From Vibrio gelatinilyticus (GTDB taxonomy: Bacteria; Pseudomonadota; Gammaproteobacteria; Enterobacterales; Vibrionaceae): 64,000 bases of DNA. Position numbers and translations under genes: made by a program. Each line of letters begins with the position of its first letter. Position 1 is the stretch's first letter. The notes under the pieces were generated by a model. It made no database searches, was not told the origin of the DNA, and saw only the letters and a list, made by a program, of their open reading frames with translations. This document shows positions 51,960-61,321 of the stretch, piece after piece. Location: positions 310,001 through 374,000 of the forward strand of contig NZ_JAJNNZ010000003.1 of assembly GCF_022836845.1 (NCBI RefSeq), in the 5' to 3' direction.

Positions 51960-52892
51960 TTATGACGAAGCCCTTGCCAACTTAGATGGCAATGTAGCCA
52001 TGACGTAGTCAATAAAGACACGCAGTCTTGCCGGTATATATTTTGACTGTGGGTACTGCAGTGCAATATCCCCATGGTAGTTACTTTTTAACGTCCAGTC
52101 TGTGAGGACCTGAATAACTTCGCCTTTTTCAAGTGCTTCACCTATGACGAAATCGTGGAAAATCCCGATCCCCAGGCCTTCTTTCACTCCTTGAAGACGC
52201 ATTTGAGAATGGTTAACAGCATATCGACCATGCACTGGAATGGTGTAAAACTCATCACCTTTGAAAAAATCCCAAATGTTATCCGTTTCGGTCTCTGCCA
52301 AGTACAGGCAATCGTGATGTTCAAGATCCTGAGGAGTCAATGGAGTACCGTGCTCACTGATGTAAGCGGGGCTCGCGCAAAGCACCAGATTGGTTTCGCC
52401 AACTTTTTTTAGCACCAAGAGCTCATCGGGCTTGTCAGTCAGTTTGAACGCAATGTCGATCCCCATTTTGAGTAGGTCGATATTGCCATCGGCGGCGCGT
52501 AATTTAAGCTGTATCTCTGGGTATTGTTTAAGAAAGGGAAGTACGAATGGCTGCAATACCGAATTTAAAAAAGCCTCTGGCGCAGCGACTGTAAGTGTCC
52601 CCGAAGGCTCACTGTGATCAGATAGCGACAGGTCTACGGCTTGCTGCGCAGCATTCACCATCAGCACACTTTGATCAAACACTTTGAGCCCGGCTTGAGT
52701 GATGATGAGCTTGCGTGTGGTTCGCTCAAACAACTTCACATTAAGAGCGCTTTCTAGCCGAGTGATAGTTTTCGACAGAGCCGATGGCGTAACGCCAAGC
52801 TTGCGCGCCGCTCCGGTAAAACTGCCTTCGTTAACCACCAAAATGAACGATGCTAAGTCGGGAAGCAGAGCGATTAATTTCTGATTGAGCAT
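51960..52892 (-). CDS. LysR-family transcriptional regulator
   Basis: 310 residues from ATG 52892 (GAAGG eight bases upstream). The helix-turn-helix has GSFTGAARKLGVTPSALSKT, followed by ITRLESALNVKLFERTTRKL, typical of the CrgA/DsdC-like LysR group. The effector domain has GTLTVAAPEAFLNSVLQPFV. It lies divergent from kbl-tdh, 180 bp apart, so regulation of threonine breakdown is possible, but the VOC gene behind it is an equal candidate partner. Confidence 0.9.
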   Translation of the reverse strand: MLNQKLIALLPDLASFILVVNEGSFTGAARKLGVTPSALSKTITRLESALNVKLFERTTRKLIITQAGLKVFDQSVLMVNAAQQAVDLSLSDHSEPSGTLTVAAPEAFLNSVLQPFVLPFLKQYPEIQLKLRAADGNIDLLKMGIDIAFKLTDKPDELLVLKKVGETNLVLCASPAYISEHGTPLTPQDLEHHDCLYLAETETDNIWDFFKGDEFYTIPVHGRYAVNHSQMRLQGVKEGLGIGIFHDFVIGEALEKGEVIQVLTDWTLKSNYHGDIALQYPQSKYIPARLRVFIDYVMATLPSKLARASS

Positions 52893-53072
52893 GATTGTTG
52901 CCTTCAATTCACTAATGCTTTTCCATCTTAAGGGATAATCGTAATTTCCTCAATGAACTAAAATGAATTCATCTTTTGTGAATTGGTCAGGCCATGTGTC
53001 GCCAGACGGATACACTAACTCCCTACAAAACTTGTTTACTCAAAACAAGATAAGCATAAGAAGGAATCGAGA

Positions 53073-54266
53073 ATGTCTTCTGCGTTTTACCAACAAATTC
53101 AAAAGCAAATTGAAGAAGTGAAAGAAGAAGGGCTTTATAAGTCTGAACGAATCATCACCTCTGCGCAAAAAGCGGCGGTAGAGATTTCCACTGGCGAAGA
53201 AGTACTGAACTTCTGTGCAAACAACTACCTTGGTTTAGCAAATCATCCGGCACTGATCGAAGCGGCGAAGTCAGGCATGGATCAACACGGCTTTGGTATG
53301 GCATCGGTACGTTTTATTTGCGGTACGCAAGATTCTCATAAAGAGCTAGAACAAAAGCTATCAACCTTTTTAGGAATGGAAGATACCATCCTTTACACAT
53401 CTTGCTTTGATGCCAATACGGGTCTTTTTGAGACGATTCTTGGTAAAGAAGACGCGATCATCTCTGATGCATTAAACCATGCATCAATCATTGATGGTGT
53501 TCGTCTATGTAAAGCAATGCGCTATCGTTACGCCAACAATGATATGGCTGAACTAGAGCAACAACTAATTGCCGCGAATGAAGCTGGTGCTCGTCACAAG
53601 CTGATCGTTACTGATGGTGTGTTCTCCATGGACGGCGTGGTCGCTAACCTCCCAGCGATTTGCGATCTTGCTGATAAATACGATGCACTCGTTATGGTTG
53701 ATGACTCTCACGCAGTGGGTTTCATGGGCAAAAATGGCGCAGGTACCCACGAGTTTCACGATGTCATTGATCGCATCGATATCATTACCGGTACGTTAGG
53801 CAAAGCGATGGGTGGTGCCTCTGGTGGCTATACTTCAGGTAAGAAAGAAGTCATTGATTGGTTGCGTCAGCGTTCGCGTCCATACCTTTTCTCAAACTCA
53901 GTAGCTCCGGCCATTGTATCGGCGTCTATTCGAGTTTTAGACCTATTGGCAGAGAGTGGCGATTTGCGTAACCAGCTTTGGGATAACGCAGCTCATTTCC
54001 GTGCGCGTATGGAAGACGCTGGCTTTACCATGGGTGGCGCAGACCACGCTATTATTCCAATTATGCTTGGCGATGCAAAAGTCGCGGCTGAGTTCGCAGA
54101 ACGCGCACTGGAGAAAGGGATCTACGTTGTCGGCTTCTCTTTCCCGGTTGTGCCTAAAGGCCAAGCTCGAATCCGTACTCAAATGTCTGCGGCGCATTCT
54201 CGCGAGCAGTTAGATCGTGCCATCGAAGTATTTATTGCAGTTGGCCAGGACATGGGTCTTATCTAA
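53073..54266 (+). CDS. kbl: 2-amino-3-ketobutyrate CoA ligase (glycine C-acetyltransferase)
   Basis: 397 residues (E. coli Kbl 398). It has [14 protein letters not shown] at the start, [28 protein letters not shown] and the PLP lysine in [11 protein letters not shown] (Lys244). It splits 2-amino-3-ketobutyrate with CoA to glycine and acetyl-CoA, the second step of threonine breakdown. AAGAAGGA precedes the ATG. It is the first gene of the kbl-tdh operon. Confidence 0.96.
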   Translation: MSSAFYQQIQKQIEEVKEEGLYKSERIITSAQKAAVEISTGEEVLNFCANNYLGLANHPALIEAAKSGMDQHGFGMASVRFICGTQDSHKELEQKLSTFLGMEDTILYTSCFDANTGLFETILGKEDAIISDALNHASIIDGVRLCKAMRYRYANNDMAELEQQLIAANEAGARHKLIVTDGVFSMDGVVANLPAICDLADKYDALVMVDDSHAVGFMGKNGAGTHEFHDVIDRIDIITGTLGKAMGGASGGYTSGKKEVIDWLRQRSRPYLFSNSVAPAIVSASIRVLDLLAESGDLRNQLWDNAAHFRARMEDAGFTMGGADHAIIPIMLGDAKVAAEFAERALEKGIYVVGFSFPVVPKGQARIRTQMSAAHSREQLDRAIEVFIAVGQDMGLI

Positions 54267-54319
54267 AGTATTTTGGTCCCAGTTTGCAACAATCGGGGAC
54301 CAGTCTTGAAGGTTATATT

Positions 54320-55351
54320 ATGAAAATTAAAGCGCTATCTAAGTTAAAGCCTGAAGAAGGTATTTGGATGACGGAAGTGGACAAGCCTGAGCTTGGCCAC
54401 AATGATCTACTGATCAAAATTAAGAAAACCGCGATCTGTGGTACGGACGTACACATCTACAACTGGGATGAGTGGTCACAAAATACCATTCCGGTGCCTA
54501 TGGTTGTAGGCCACGAGTATGTAGGTGAAGTCGTTGGCATTGGCCAAGAAGTTCGCGGTTTTGAAATCGGAGACCGTGTTTCTGGCGAAGGTCATATTAC
54601 GTGTGGTCATTGCCGCAACTGCCGTGGTGGCCGTACACACCTATGCCGTAATACAACGGGCGTTGGTGTAAACCGAACAGGTGCGTTCTCAGAGTATCTG
54701 GTAATTCCAGCCTTCAACGCTTTTAAGATCCCTGCTGAAATTTCTGATGATTTGGCGTCTATCTTTGACCCGTTTGGTAACGCTGTTCATACCGCGCTTT
54801 CTTTTGATTTGGTTGGTGAAGACGTACTAATCACTGGCGCCGGTCCAATTGGTATCATGGCTGCAGCAGTCGCGAAGCACGTTGGTGCTCGTCACGTTGT
54901 AATCACTGACGTCAACGAGTACCGCCTCGATCTTGCTAAGAAGATGGGCGTGACACGCGCTGTTAACGTCATGGAAGAGAAGCTTGAAGACGTGATGTCT
55001 GATCTTGGCATGACGGAAGGCTTTGACGTCGGTCTAGAAATGTCTGGTAACCCATCAGCGTTCAACAGTATGTTAACCAACATGAACCATGGTGGTAAGA
55101 TCTCTCTTCTGGGTATTCCACCGTCAGATATGGCAGTAGACTGGAATCAGGTGATCTTCAAAGGCTTAGTGATTAAGGGTATCTACGGTCGCGAGATGTT
55201 CGAAACGTGGTATAAGATGGCAAGCTTGATCCAATCGGGTTTAGATCTTACGCCAATCATCACCCACCACTTCAAGGTTGATGACTTCCAAAAAGGCTTC
55301 GACGCTATGCGTAGCGGGCTTTCTGGCAAGGTTATTCTTGATTGGGAGTAG
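54320..55351 (+). CDS. tdh: L-threonine 3-dehydrogenase
   Basis: 343 residues from ATG 54320 (GAAGG upstream), close to E. coli Tdh (341). The catalytic zinc site has [15 protein letters not shown] (Cys40) and [11 protein letters not shown]. The structural zinc site has [15 protein letters not shown] (about 96-114). The NAD-binding Rossmann motif is [10 protein letters not shown]. It oxidises L-threonine to 2-amino-3-ketobutyrate, the substrate of Kbl, whose gene ends 53 bases upstream. Confidence 0.96.
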   Translation: MKIKALSKLKPEEGIWMTEVDKPELGHNDLLIKIKKTAICGTDVHIYNWDEWSQNTIPVPMVVGHEYVGEVVGIGQEVRGFEIGDRVSGEGHITCGHCRNCRGGRTHLCRNTTGVGVNRTGAFSEYLVIPAFNAFKIPAEISDDLASIFDPFGNAVHTALSFDLVGEDVLITGAGPIGIMAAAVAKHVGARHVVITDVNEYRLDLAKKMGVTRAVNVMEEKLEDVMSDLGMTEGFDVGLEMSGNPSAFNSMLTNMNHGGKISLLGIPPSDMAVDWNQVIFKGLVIKGIYGREMFETWYKMASLIQSGLDLTPIITHHFKVDDFQKGFDAMRSGLSGKVILDWE

Positions 55352-55605
55352 GGGAAAGAGCTCTAAAGCATTGCTCCCAAATAGTGTCGATAGACCATTG
55401 CGCAAAGCGCGTCAAATGGTATTAATTAGCATATTTTGGGATGCAGTTTGCCCCAGGTAAGTTGGTAAGGTGTTGTTCATAAGGACAATTATATCGCTCA
55501 GGTTCGGTCGGGTTCATAGTGTGCACTCTTGTTCTTCGCCATCACAACGATGGAGGCGTAAAGAGTATGGGCGTTGCACGCTTTACTCTGCCACGGAGCC
55601 GCTTC
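55352..55605. other. Non-coding stretch between tdh and the attC site
   Basis: 254 bp with no credible gene and no clear terminator after tdh. A short inverted repeat GTAAA-N19-TTTAC lies around 55558-55586. It may be the remains of a lost cassette or the flank of the insertion that brought in the attC. Confidence 0.45.
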
Positions 55606-55705
55606 GTTCAACAAGGCACTTAAACGAAACTAAAACAGTTGGCTACGTTTCGCTTCGCTCCACATTATACCCAACTATTTTAGTCCGCTTAGTGCGGCGT
55701 TAAGG
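55606..55705 (+). repeat. Integron-type attC site (isolated)
   Basis: The R'' box GTTCAAC (RYYYAAC) at 55606 and the R' box GTTAAGG (GTTRRRY with one mismatch) at 55699 flank L'' GCACTTAA and L' TTAGTGC, which pair with one bulged base as in attC sites. Inside is an imperfect stem ACTAAAACAGTTGG / CCAACTATTTTAGT around a loop of 28 bases. The total of 100 bp is normal for Vibrio attC. An alpha/beta-hydrolase gene begins seven bases after it. No integrase or further attC was seen. Confidence 0.7.
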
Positions 55706-55711
55706 ATAAAG

Positions 55712-56734
55712 ATGAGTTTACTTCTTACTATCATTGGTCTTCTAGTCGCTCTAATTGTTATATTTAACCATATAGGGGTTAGGGTCCGGAAAAAAGGGAT
55801 GCGCCCTATATCTGCTCAGGAAATCGAAGATGCTGGTCAGAAGTATGCTTTGACGAATGATGGTCGGCTTGTCGCTTATGCCGTCTATGGTAGCGAACAA
55901 CCTGGAGCAGATGTTGTCATTAATATGCATGGCTCTGCACTGGAAGCTGGGTTTGAAAAAGCGACTTACGCAAACATTTGTCATGCACTCAATGTTAAAG
56001 GTATAGCGATTAGCCTGCCGGGCTGTGGTTTTACGGATCAGAAGCCAGGTCGCAAGGTTATCGAATGGGCTAGTGAAGACTTAGCTGCAGTGCTTAAAGC
56101 TGAACGTGTTGAGCAGTTCCATATTACCGGCCATTCTCAAGGTACTCCACATGCGATGGCGGCAGCATTAACTTACCCAGATAGAGTCATTGGACTGGGG
56201 TTAAATGCCCCTTTTCTCCCACCAGAACTTAACCAAGAGCTGGGTTTTAGTAGAACCATAGGTTCCGGCCGAACACCGCACTCTAGTTCCCTTAAAAAAT
56301 ACAATATGGGTTGGTATTTTAGTGTCTTTCGTATTGTATTTGGCATGTTGCCTCCAAGTGTTGCGACAGGCGTACTTCGAAAGGGCTTTCCAAAAGTAGA
56401 AGCTGATAAAGAGCTAGTAGAACGCTTTCATGCATCACTTAAGCGTGGCGTAGTAAGGGGAACTTCAGGATCTACTTGGGAAACCGCACAAGACAGTTGT
56501 TTTGATTGGGGCTTTGATGTCAGAGATCTATCCCATAGTAATGCCTTTGTTTGGCACGCTGATGATGATAATACCGTTCCCTCCATTCAGGGTAAGTGGT
56601 TAGCAGGCCTGTTGGGTGCTGATCATAAGCATGAGGAAGAGGGTTATGGACACCTGACCTATTGCTCAGGGCAGTATCAAAAGCCAGATAAATCAATTGT
56701 CGCTGCTATGATAAAAGGAGTAAGCCAACCCTAA
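55712..56734 (+). CDS. Alpha/beta-hydrolase, candidate integron cassette gene
   Basis: 340 residues. An N-terminal membrane segment (about 3-20) precedes the alpha/beta-hydrolase fold: INMHGSALEAG (oxyanion part), nucleophile elbow ITGHSQGTP (Ser142), WHADDDNTVP (acid) and EGYGHLTY (His314). The start ATG lies seven bases after the attC, the usual arrangement of a cassette gene; ribosome site AAGGAT. The natural substrate is unknown. No attC was found downstream, so the gene may be fixed in place. Confidence 0.85.
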   Translation: MSLLLTIIGLLVALIVIFNHIGVRVRKKGMRPISAQEIEDAGQKYALTNDGRLVAYAVYGSEQPGADVVINMHGSALEAGFEKATYANICHALNVKGIAISLPGCGFTDQKPGRKVIEWASEDLAAVLKAERVEQFHITGHSQGTPHAMAAALTYPDRVIGLGLNAPFLPPELNQELGFSRTIGSGRTPHSSSLKKYNMGWYFSVFRIVFGMLPPSVATGVLRKGFPKVEADKELVERFHASLKRGVVRGTSGSTWETAQDSCFDWGFDVRDLSHSNAFVWHADDDNTVPSIQGKWLAGLLGADHKHEEEGYGHLTYCSGQYQKPDKSIVAAMIKGVSQP

Positions 56735-56805
56735 TTTTAAAACCAATAATTTTCTGGGCACCGTCCATTAAGCACTATACAAGTGTTCAGTGTGATTAGG
56801 CTTTA

Positions 56806-56913
56806 TTGATAGTTAATATTCCTAACCCCGAGGACTTTACTGTATTTGCTAAAGGTAACGACCATGTTTACGGTTATGCGTTATTTTATAATAATGTACG
56901 TCACAATGCTTAA
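56806..56913 (+). pseudogene. Short coding-like remnant 1
   Basis: 35 codons from a TTG to a TAA, reading IVNIPNPEDFTVFAKGNDHV and on to YALFYNNVRHNA. The composition is protein-like, but no ribosome site or known domain was recognised; it may be the piece of a broken gene. Confidence 0.3.
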
Positions 56914-57037
56914 TTACGCTCACGAAACTATCTTCAGGACTAATGCGGTGATACCCATCTAGCTATGTTATATCCTACTTGATTAAACTCATCATTGTGT
57001 GATGAATCTTGTCATTAACTCTCCAGTTACAAGATAG

Positions 57038-57181
57038 GTGGAAAGGAAAGCCGTATTTTTTGAAGGTGTGTATCCAGGTGAAACGTATAAATGCCACTGG
57101 ACATCTGATTTAGCGCATCATGCTAGAAAACAACCAGATGCACCTAAGGGTGATGTCACTCACAATTTAGATCAACAATAA
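57038..57181 (+). pseudogene. Short coding-like remnant 2
   Basis: 47 codons from a GTG to a TAA containing GVYPGETYKCHWTSDLAHHA, protein-like but unrecognised. It is in the same orientation as remnant 1, about 125 bases further on, and could be the C-terminal end of the same broken gene. Confidence 0.3.
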
Positions 57182-57263
57182 AAAGAAAGATAACATACCC
57201 TAGTACTATTTTGATCCATATCATTACGGTGTGTTTCGCGTGAGTATAGGGGTGTAGCAAAAC

Positions 57264-58457
57264 ATGGATGACTTTTCTCTAGATATAAGAACGCTGACTT
57301 TTATTATTATTTTGTTCTCTTTCATTTATTGTGTTGGTTTACAGCTATTCCAATTTTCTCAACAGCCCATCAAGGGGCTTTCACTATTTTCAATTTCAAT
57401 TTTGGTCATCGGTACTGGGCCGCTTATGTTGAGCTTAAGGGGGGATGCTCCGGATTGGTTGAGTATCATTGGCGCCAATATGGTCATTGCACTCGGGTTC
57501 CATATGGCCTTGTATAGCTTATGCTTGTTTCGAGGTTACTCTTTAAAATCGACGAACCTGAGTAGCCTATTGATGTTGGGGGTTTTGCTAAGTTTCGTTT
57601 ACTTTACATACTATGTACCTTCCATTAAGTCTCGTATTATCATTATCAGCCTATATGTGGCTATTGTGACTCTTAGTACTGCTCTAGCTGTGTTAAAGGG
57701 TCAACGTAATGATTTGACCCTAGCCACGCGGATGATGGCCTTGTCCTTTGCGGTCTATGGCGGGTTTATGGTCGTTCGAGTCATCGCTGTGTTCTTTTCA
57801 GCCGAGTTGAATGATTTTATGACAGCCAATTTGATTCATCAGCTTACTTTTTTATTTAGTATTGTTCTCATTGTGTCTATGAGCTTTACAATGCTCTGGA
57901 TGATCAATGCGAGGCTGCTTAGTTCGATTCATGAGCTTTCTTACAGCGATCCTTTAACCTCACTTGGCAATCGTCGGGCACTAGACGAAATAGCCCCAGA
58001 GCTAATGAAAAAGGCTAATACTATTCCTGTAAGTGCCATTATGATGGATATTGATAACTTCAAGTCAATTAATGATCAATACGGACATATTGTGGGTGAT
58101 TACGTTATAAAATCTGCGGCTGAAGTGATTCAAAGTGCCATTAAACTATCGTCTTCGGCGACCGCATTTCGTTTTGGCGGGGACGAGATTGCGATCTTAC
58201 TGCCTAATGTTCATTTGCAACAGGCGCAAGAAGTTGCCAGCACGTTACGTCAGTCGATTTCAGAAATTAAAGCGGTTCGAGGACACGACTTGTCGTTGAC
58301 GTCTAGTTTTGGGGTTGCTCAGTTTCATCCTCATGAGAGCTGGGATGAATTTATGAGTCGAACAGACAAGGCGCTATATAACGCGAAAAAAAATGGCCGT
58401 AACATGACTTCAACTTGTCTTAGTCATACCAATGGGCCTGTATCAACAGAAGCTTAA
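57264..58457 (+). CDS. Membrane diguanylate cyclase-like protein (GGDEI)
   Basis: 397 residues. About six membrane segments (residues 10-215) are followed by a GGDEF-type domain (about 225-385). Substrate motifs SYSDPLTSLGNRRALDE and MDIDNFKSINDQYGHIVGDY are good. The active site reads RFGGDEI (305-309), with Ile in place of the usual Phe. The inhibitory RxxD is missing (SSSA at that place). It is likely a diguanylate cyclase without product inhibition, but reduced activity or a sensor role is possible. The membrane part is an unnamed sensor. Confidence 0.82.
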   Translation: MDDFSLDIRTLTFIIILFSFIYCVGLQLFQFSQQPIKGLSLFSISILVIGTGPLMLSLRGDAPDWLSIIGANMVIALGFHMALYSLCLFRGYSLKSTNLSSLLMLGVLLSFVYFTYYVPSIKSRIIIISLYVAIVTLSTALAVLKGQRNDLTLATRMMALSFAVYGGFMVVRVIAVFFSAELNDFMTANLIHQLTFLFSIVLIVSMSFTMLWMINARLLSSIHELSYSDPLTSLGNRRALDEIAPELMKKANTIPVSAIMMDIDNFKSINDQYGHIVGDYVIKSAAEVIQSAIKLSSSATAFRFGGDEIAILLPNVHLQQAQEVASTLRQSISEIKAVRGHDLSLTSSFGVAQFHPHESWDEFMSRTDKALYNAKKNGRNMTSTCLSHTNGPVSTEA

Positions 58458-58674
58458 GTATTAAGCCCAGCATAAACTCCGAAAAATGTAATGCCTTTTT
58501 TCTATTTTCTCTGGGGTGACTTGCGGTTTTATTGTGTAATTTCATGGAACTAAGTTAGGAACTTCCGGCCTGATTGACTGTATCCGTCCACCATTGTAGT
58601 TGTGTACATAAACTCACGGTACAAAACAATTACCTGAGTATCGTAAAACAAAACCCTCCTCTTTATTGGTGTTC

Positions 58675-59283
58675 TCAATATTTCCCCTCAATAGCGGCGA
58701 TTTTTTCTTTAATGCTGTCAAGCAACAGGTTAAGGCGTTTCAATTCCGCTTTATCTTCAGCAAGCATATCGACTTTTTCATAACCAATGCCGCATGAGAC
58801 CCGAGTTGAGGCACTGTGTCGAGTAAACCCAATAAGAGGCACCTCATAATCAACGAAAGTCGTTTGCTCTTTGTTTGATGCTCTAATCGAAACGACATTC
58901 CCTTTTAAGCTCTGGTCTATTAAACGATTTAATAGGACTTTGTTCGACTGGTTCATCCGAACAAAAGCGGACTTTACGCTATTCATGTAAAGACGGCCTT
59001 GAAGAAAAATGGGCTCGTAGCCATCGACTTTGAACGCCAAATCAATATAGGCGTTTGGCGTATCGAGATCCGTTGCAAACCCGGTGGTGATTAGCAGCTT
59101 ATTGCGATTGTCACATCGGATCCCAAAAGAGGTATACTCATCATCTATTTTGGTTCCAAAGCCATATGCACGATGAGTTTCTACTTTATCGAAAGGGTCA
59201 ATGCTGTGGTCGCTCACCCATTGTCCTATAGCATTGTTGGCTAAGGTCAACGTCGCAAATATTAATGCGATTCTAATTATCAA
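58675..59283 (-). CDS. Hypothetical exported protein, 202 residues
   Basis: The signal peptide ends ANNAIG near residue 20. The mature part starts QWVSDHSIDPFDKVETHRAY, contains a two-cysteine core (FGIRCDNRNKLLITTGF and later VSCGIGYEKV) and a C-terminal coiled-coil-like helix (DKAELKRLNLLLDSIKEKIA). The W-x-DP-D pattern followed by a Cys-Arg/Asp-Asn strand recalls the type VI secretion-associated VasI/TagO family, but there is no T6SS gene nearby and I am not sure. Periplasmic protein of unknown function. Confidence 0.7.
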   Translation of the reverse strand: MIIRIALIFATLTLANNAIGQWVSDHSIDPFDKVETHRAYGFGTKIDDEYTSFGIRCDNRNKLLITTGFATDLDTPNAYIDLAFKVDGYEPIFLQGRLYMNSVKSAFVRMNQSNKVLLNRLIDQSLKGNVVSIRASNKEQTTFVDYEVPLIGFTRHSASTRVSCGIGYEKVDMLAEDKAELKRLNLLLDSIKEKIAAIEGKY

Positions 59284-59453
59284 TTTAACCCTCCAAGCCA
59301 GCGGTTAAGTCGTAGAACACGTTTCAATTTACTGCTTGATATCTATAAGGTTAGTTAGTTATTGATAATGTGTTTAGGTTTTTTGTGGCGTTATGATGTA
59401 CTGGTGGTATAAAAGTACGACTAGGGTGATCACATGAACATTGGAAGTAAGAG

Positions 59454-59774
59454 ATGAAGGTAAGTAACCTATTGAAGCATCTACCTGTTGATATGACAGA
59501 TGAGTCATTCGAAGACATCGTCTTCTCTGACTCGGTACGTATTGAACGAATTGTTTCTCAGGGGCATACTTCACCGAATGAGGGCTGGTATGATCAAGAT
59601 GAAAATGAATGGGTAATGGTGATTAAAGGCGCGGGCGAAATTACTTTCGAAGATGGTAATGTTAGCTTGCTGGGCGAAGGGGACCATATATTGATACCTG
59701 CTCATGTAAAGCACAAAGTATCCCATACCCCTCATGACAAGAAGACCATTTGGTTAGCCGTATTTTATAAATAG
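59454..59774 (+). CDS. Cupin-domain protein
   Basis: 106 residues. One cupin barrel: motif 1 GHTSPNEGWYDQDENEWVMV, then GEITFEDG, and motif 2 GDHILIPAHVKHKVSHT. Metal-binding His and Glu are partly kept (His38, Glu51, His88/91). AAGAG lies upstream. Small cytoplasmic cupin; substrate unknown. It is followed nine bases later by the DUF3820 gene, suggesting co-transcription. Confidence 0.85.
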   Translation: MKVSNLLKHLPVDMTDESFEDIVFSDSVRIERIVSQGHTSPNEGWYDQDENEWVMVIKGAGEITFEDGNVSLLGEGDHILIPAHVKHKVSHTPHDKKTIWLAVFYK

Positions 59775-59783
59775 GTATTGTTA

Positions 59784-59999
59784 ATGCTAGAGAAAGAAAA
59801 TTTAGTAAAGTTGGCTAGAATGCCCATGCCATTTGGCAAATATAGCGGTAGAGTACTTATCGATCTTCCAGAAGAATACTTACTCTGGTTTGAAAAGAAG
59901 GGTTTTCCGGATGGGGAGCTTGGAGAATTGTTAAAGCTTTGTTTGTGTTTGAAAATTGAAGGGCTAGACAGCGTGGTAAAGCCCTTAAAGCGCATGTAA
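59784..59999 (+). CDS. DUF3820-family small protein
   Basis: 71 residues from ATG 59784 (TAGG nine bases upstream). MPFGKYSGRVLIDLPEEYLL followed by WFEKKGFPDGELG is the DUF3820 signature, sometimes annotated as quorum-sensing-regulated virulence factor without much proof; the motif resembles a part of exonuclease-associated proteins. It may be co-transcribed with the cupin gene. Confidence 0.85.
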   Translation: MLEKENLVKLARMPMPFGKYSGRVLIDLPEEYLLWFEKKGFPDGELGELLKLCLCLKIEGLDSVVKPLKRM

Positions 60000-60039
60000 C
60001 CTGTCACAGAAGTTCACCATTTTAACTAAAAGACTCACT

Positions 60040-60282
60040 ATGAATTTTGATATCAATACACTGAAACACCACCAACTGGTTGAAGATGGGCAATTAGAGG
60101 GATGTTACATTCATCAGCCTGCCGAAGGTAGCCAACAAAACGACGCAGCGGTTTTGGCAGAACGCCAAGCGTTGGAAAATATGGGGTATAAGGTTGTACA
60201 GGTCCAGGCTAAAGGCGGGACGACAACGTTTGCCGAGGCGATGCAAGAACTAGCGCAGAAAACGGGCCATCAACCCAAATAA
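60040..60282 (+). CDS. Hypothetical protein, 80 residues
   Basis: No known family recognised. Soluble, with NTLKHHQLVEDGQLEGCYIH near the start and an alpha-helix AVLAERQALENMGYKVVQVQ. It is in the same orientation as the DUF3820 gene, 40 bases downstream, so possibly the last gene of that unit. Confidence 0.65.
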   Translation: MNFDINTLKHHQLVEDGQLEGCYIHQPAEGSQQNDAAVLAERQALENMGYKVVQVQAKGGTTTFAEAMQELAQKTGHQPK

Positions 60283-60366
60283 TAAGTGGCTGAAACCGGC
60301 TACAGTATCTTTTATCTCTCCAGCGATAACATTTGTCTTGATTCAAAAGAGTTATAACGTTGGCTT

Positions 60367-60522
60367 GCCCCATTCTCCGTTTCAAACCATCCCTAGAAAT
60401 GCGTCATCCCCTTGAAAAAGGGGATCTTCTATCGCACGTCGTGGAACCTGTTTGAGTGACTTGGTCGCTTACTTTCCGTTGGCTGGGCGCTTTGGAAGAT
60501 CCTCACTTTCGTGAGGATGACG
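60367..60522. repeat. REP-like composite repeat, copy 1
   Basis: The core 60402-60522 is bounded by CGTCATCC and GGATGACG. Each end is a 28-base unit with its own hairpin (ATCCCCTT-GAAA-AAGGGGAT at 60406; ATCCTCAC-TTTC-GTGAGGAT at 60500), placed as inverted copies. The first 60 bases (60367-60429) are also found at 62424-62485. The units are of the GTCATTCC...GGAATC type common in REP sequences. Confidence 0.7.
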
Positions 60523-60644
60523 TTGTTTTTAATTGGAGACGACACTAGGAAAAGCCAGATGTTAAGAGCCACAAGAAGGATTTCATTGATGCTGACGCTA
60601 TTGCCGAAGCCGCCACTAGACCCAATCTAACGATAGCTACCCTT

Positions 60645-61178
60645 TTATTGTTCAAATTGCCTCAATTTTGAGTAGATAAAGTCCACAACCGATTTTTCGT
60701 CACGTTCAAAATCACTTTGTACCCAATGGCCAAGAACAGCATTCATTCCAGCTTGTTCAAAAATAGTATCAAAGGGATCGGCTGTGCTGCTATTCAAATC
60801 TTCAATAAGTTCGAAGATTCGGTACTGATTTTCTTGACAATACTTCTCGACCAACAGCCAAAGTTTCGGTTGGTTCTGAATATACGCAAAGTAAGGGTGT
60901 TTCCTTGCAAATTGCACCCGCCATTCAACCATTGTTCGACTATTGCTCTTGTTTGGTGAGCTTAGTGTTTTTAAGGCATCTTCTATCGACGATTCAAACA
61001 TATAGATAAGGATATCTTCAATGGAGCTGAAGTTTCGATAGAAGGTATTGCGTGCTACATTCGCTTCAGAAGCGATCTGCGAAATCGTTATTTTGTCGTA
61101 ATCGTATCTCTTAAATAGCCTAAACAATGCTTCGGCTAGGACTCTTCGAGAATGTTCAACTTGCTCAGCTCGTTTCAT
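60645..61178 (-). CDS. TetR-family transcriptional regulator
   Basis: 177 residues from ATG 61178 (AGGAG eight bases upstream); the frame extends 28 codons further without conserved sequence. The TetR helix-turn-helix is at residues about 10-60: RRVLAEALFRLFKRYDYDKI, then TISQIASEANVARNTFYRNF. The C-terminal ligand domain is of the short AcrR-like type. It reads away from the NAD(P)-binding protein gene at 61322, with a palindrome at 61265 between them, the classical arrangement for a repressor of its neighbour. Confidence 0.88.
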   Translation of the reverse strand: MKRAEQVEHSRRVLAEALFRLFKRYDYDKITISQIASEANVARNTFYRNFSSIEDILIYMFESSIEDALKTLSSPNKSNSRTMVEWRVQFARKHPYFAYIQNQPKLWLLVEKYCQENQYRIFELIEDLNSSTADPFDTIFEQAGMNAVLGHWVQSDFERDEKSVVDFIYSKLRQFEQ

Positions 61179-61264
61179 GGAGCACACTCCTATGAATTTG
61201 TGCCAGTATTCTAAAAACGCTAGGCGGGGGAAATAGCGTTCAGTATACTCGAAACGATTCAAAG

Positions 61265-61282
61265 GTGGAGCAAATGTTCCAC
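61265..61282. promoter_or_regulatory. Candidate TetR-family operator
   Basis: GTGGAGC-AAAT-GTTCCAC, an 18-bp inverted repeat with one mismatch, in the 143-bp divergent promoter region. Confidence 0.55.
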
Positions 61283-61321
61283 GAATAATTGAAACATCTA
61301 TAAATAGTTTTGAGGAATGTT

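Larger units (their letters stand above)
56735..57263. other. Accessory non-coding region with gene remnants
   Basis: 529 bp with two short coding-like fragments, listed separately, and no complete gene or attC. It probably records decay of an older cassette or gene. Confidence 0.55.

Noticed and set aside
58574..58783. 69-codon plus-strand frame
   Set aside because: It overlaps the 202-residue exported protein gene and has no ribosome site or known motif.
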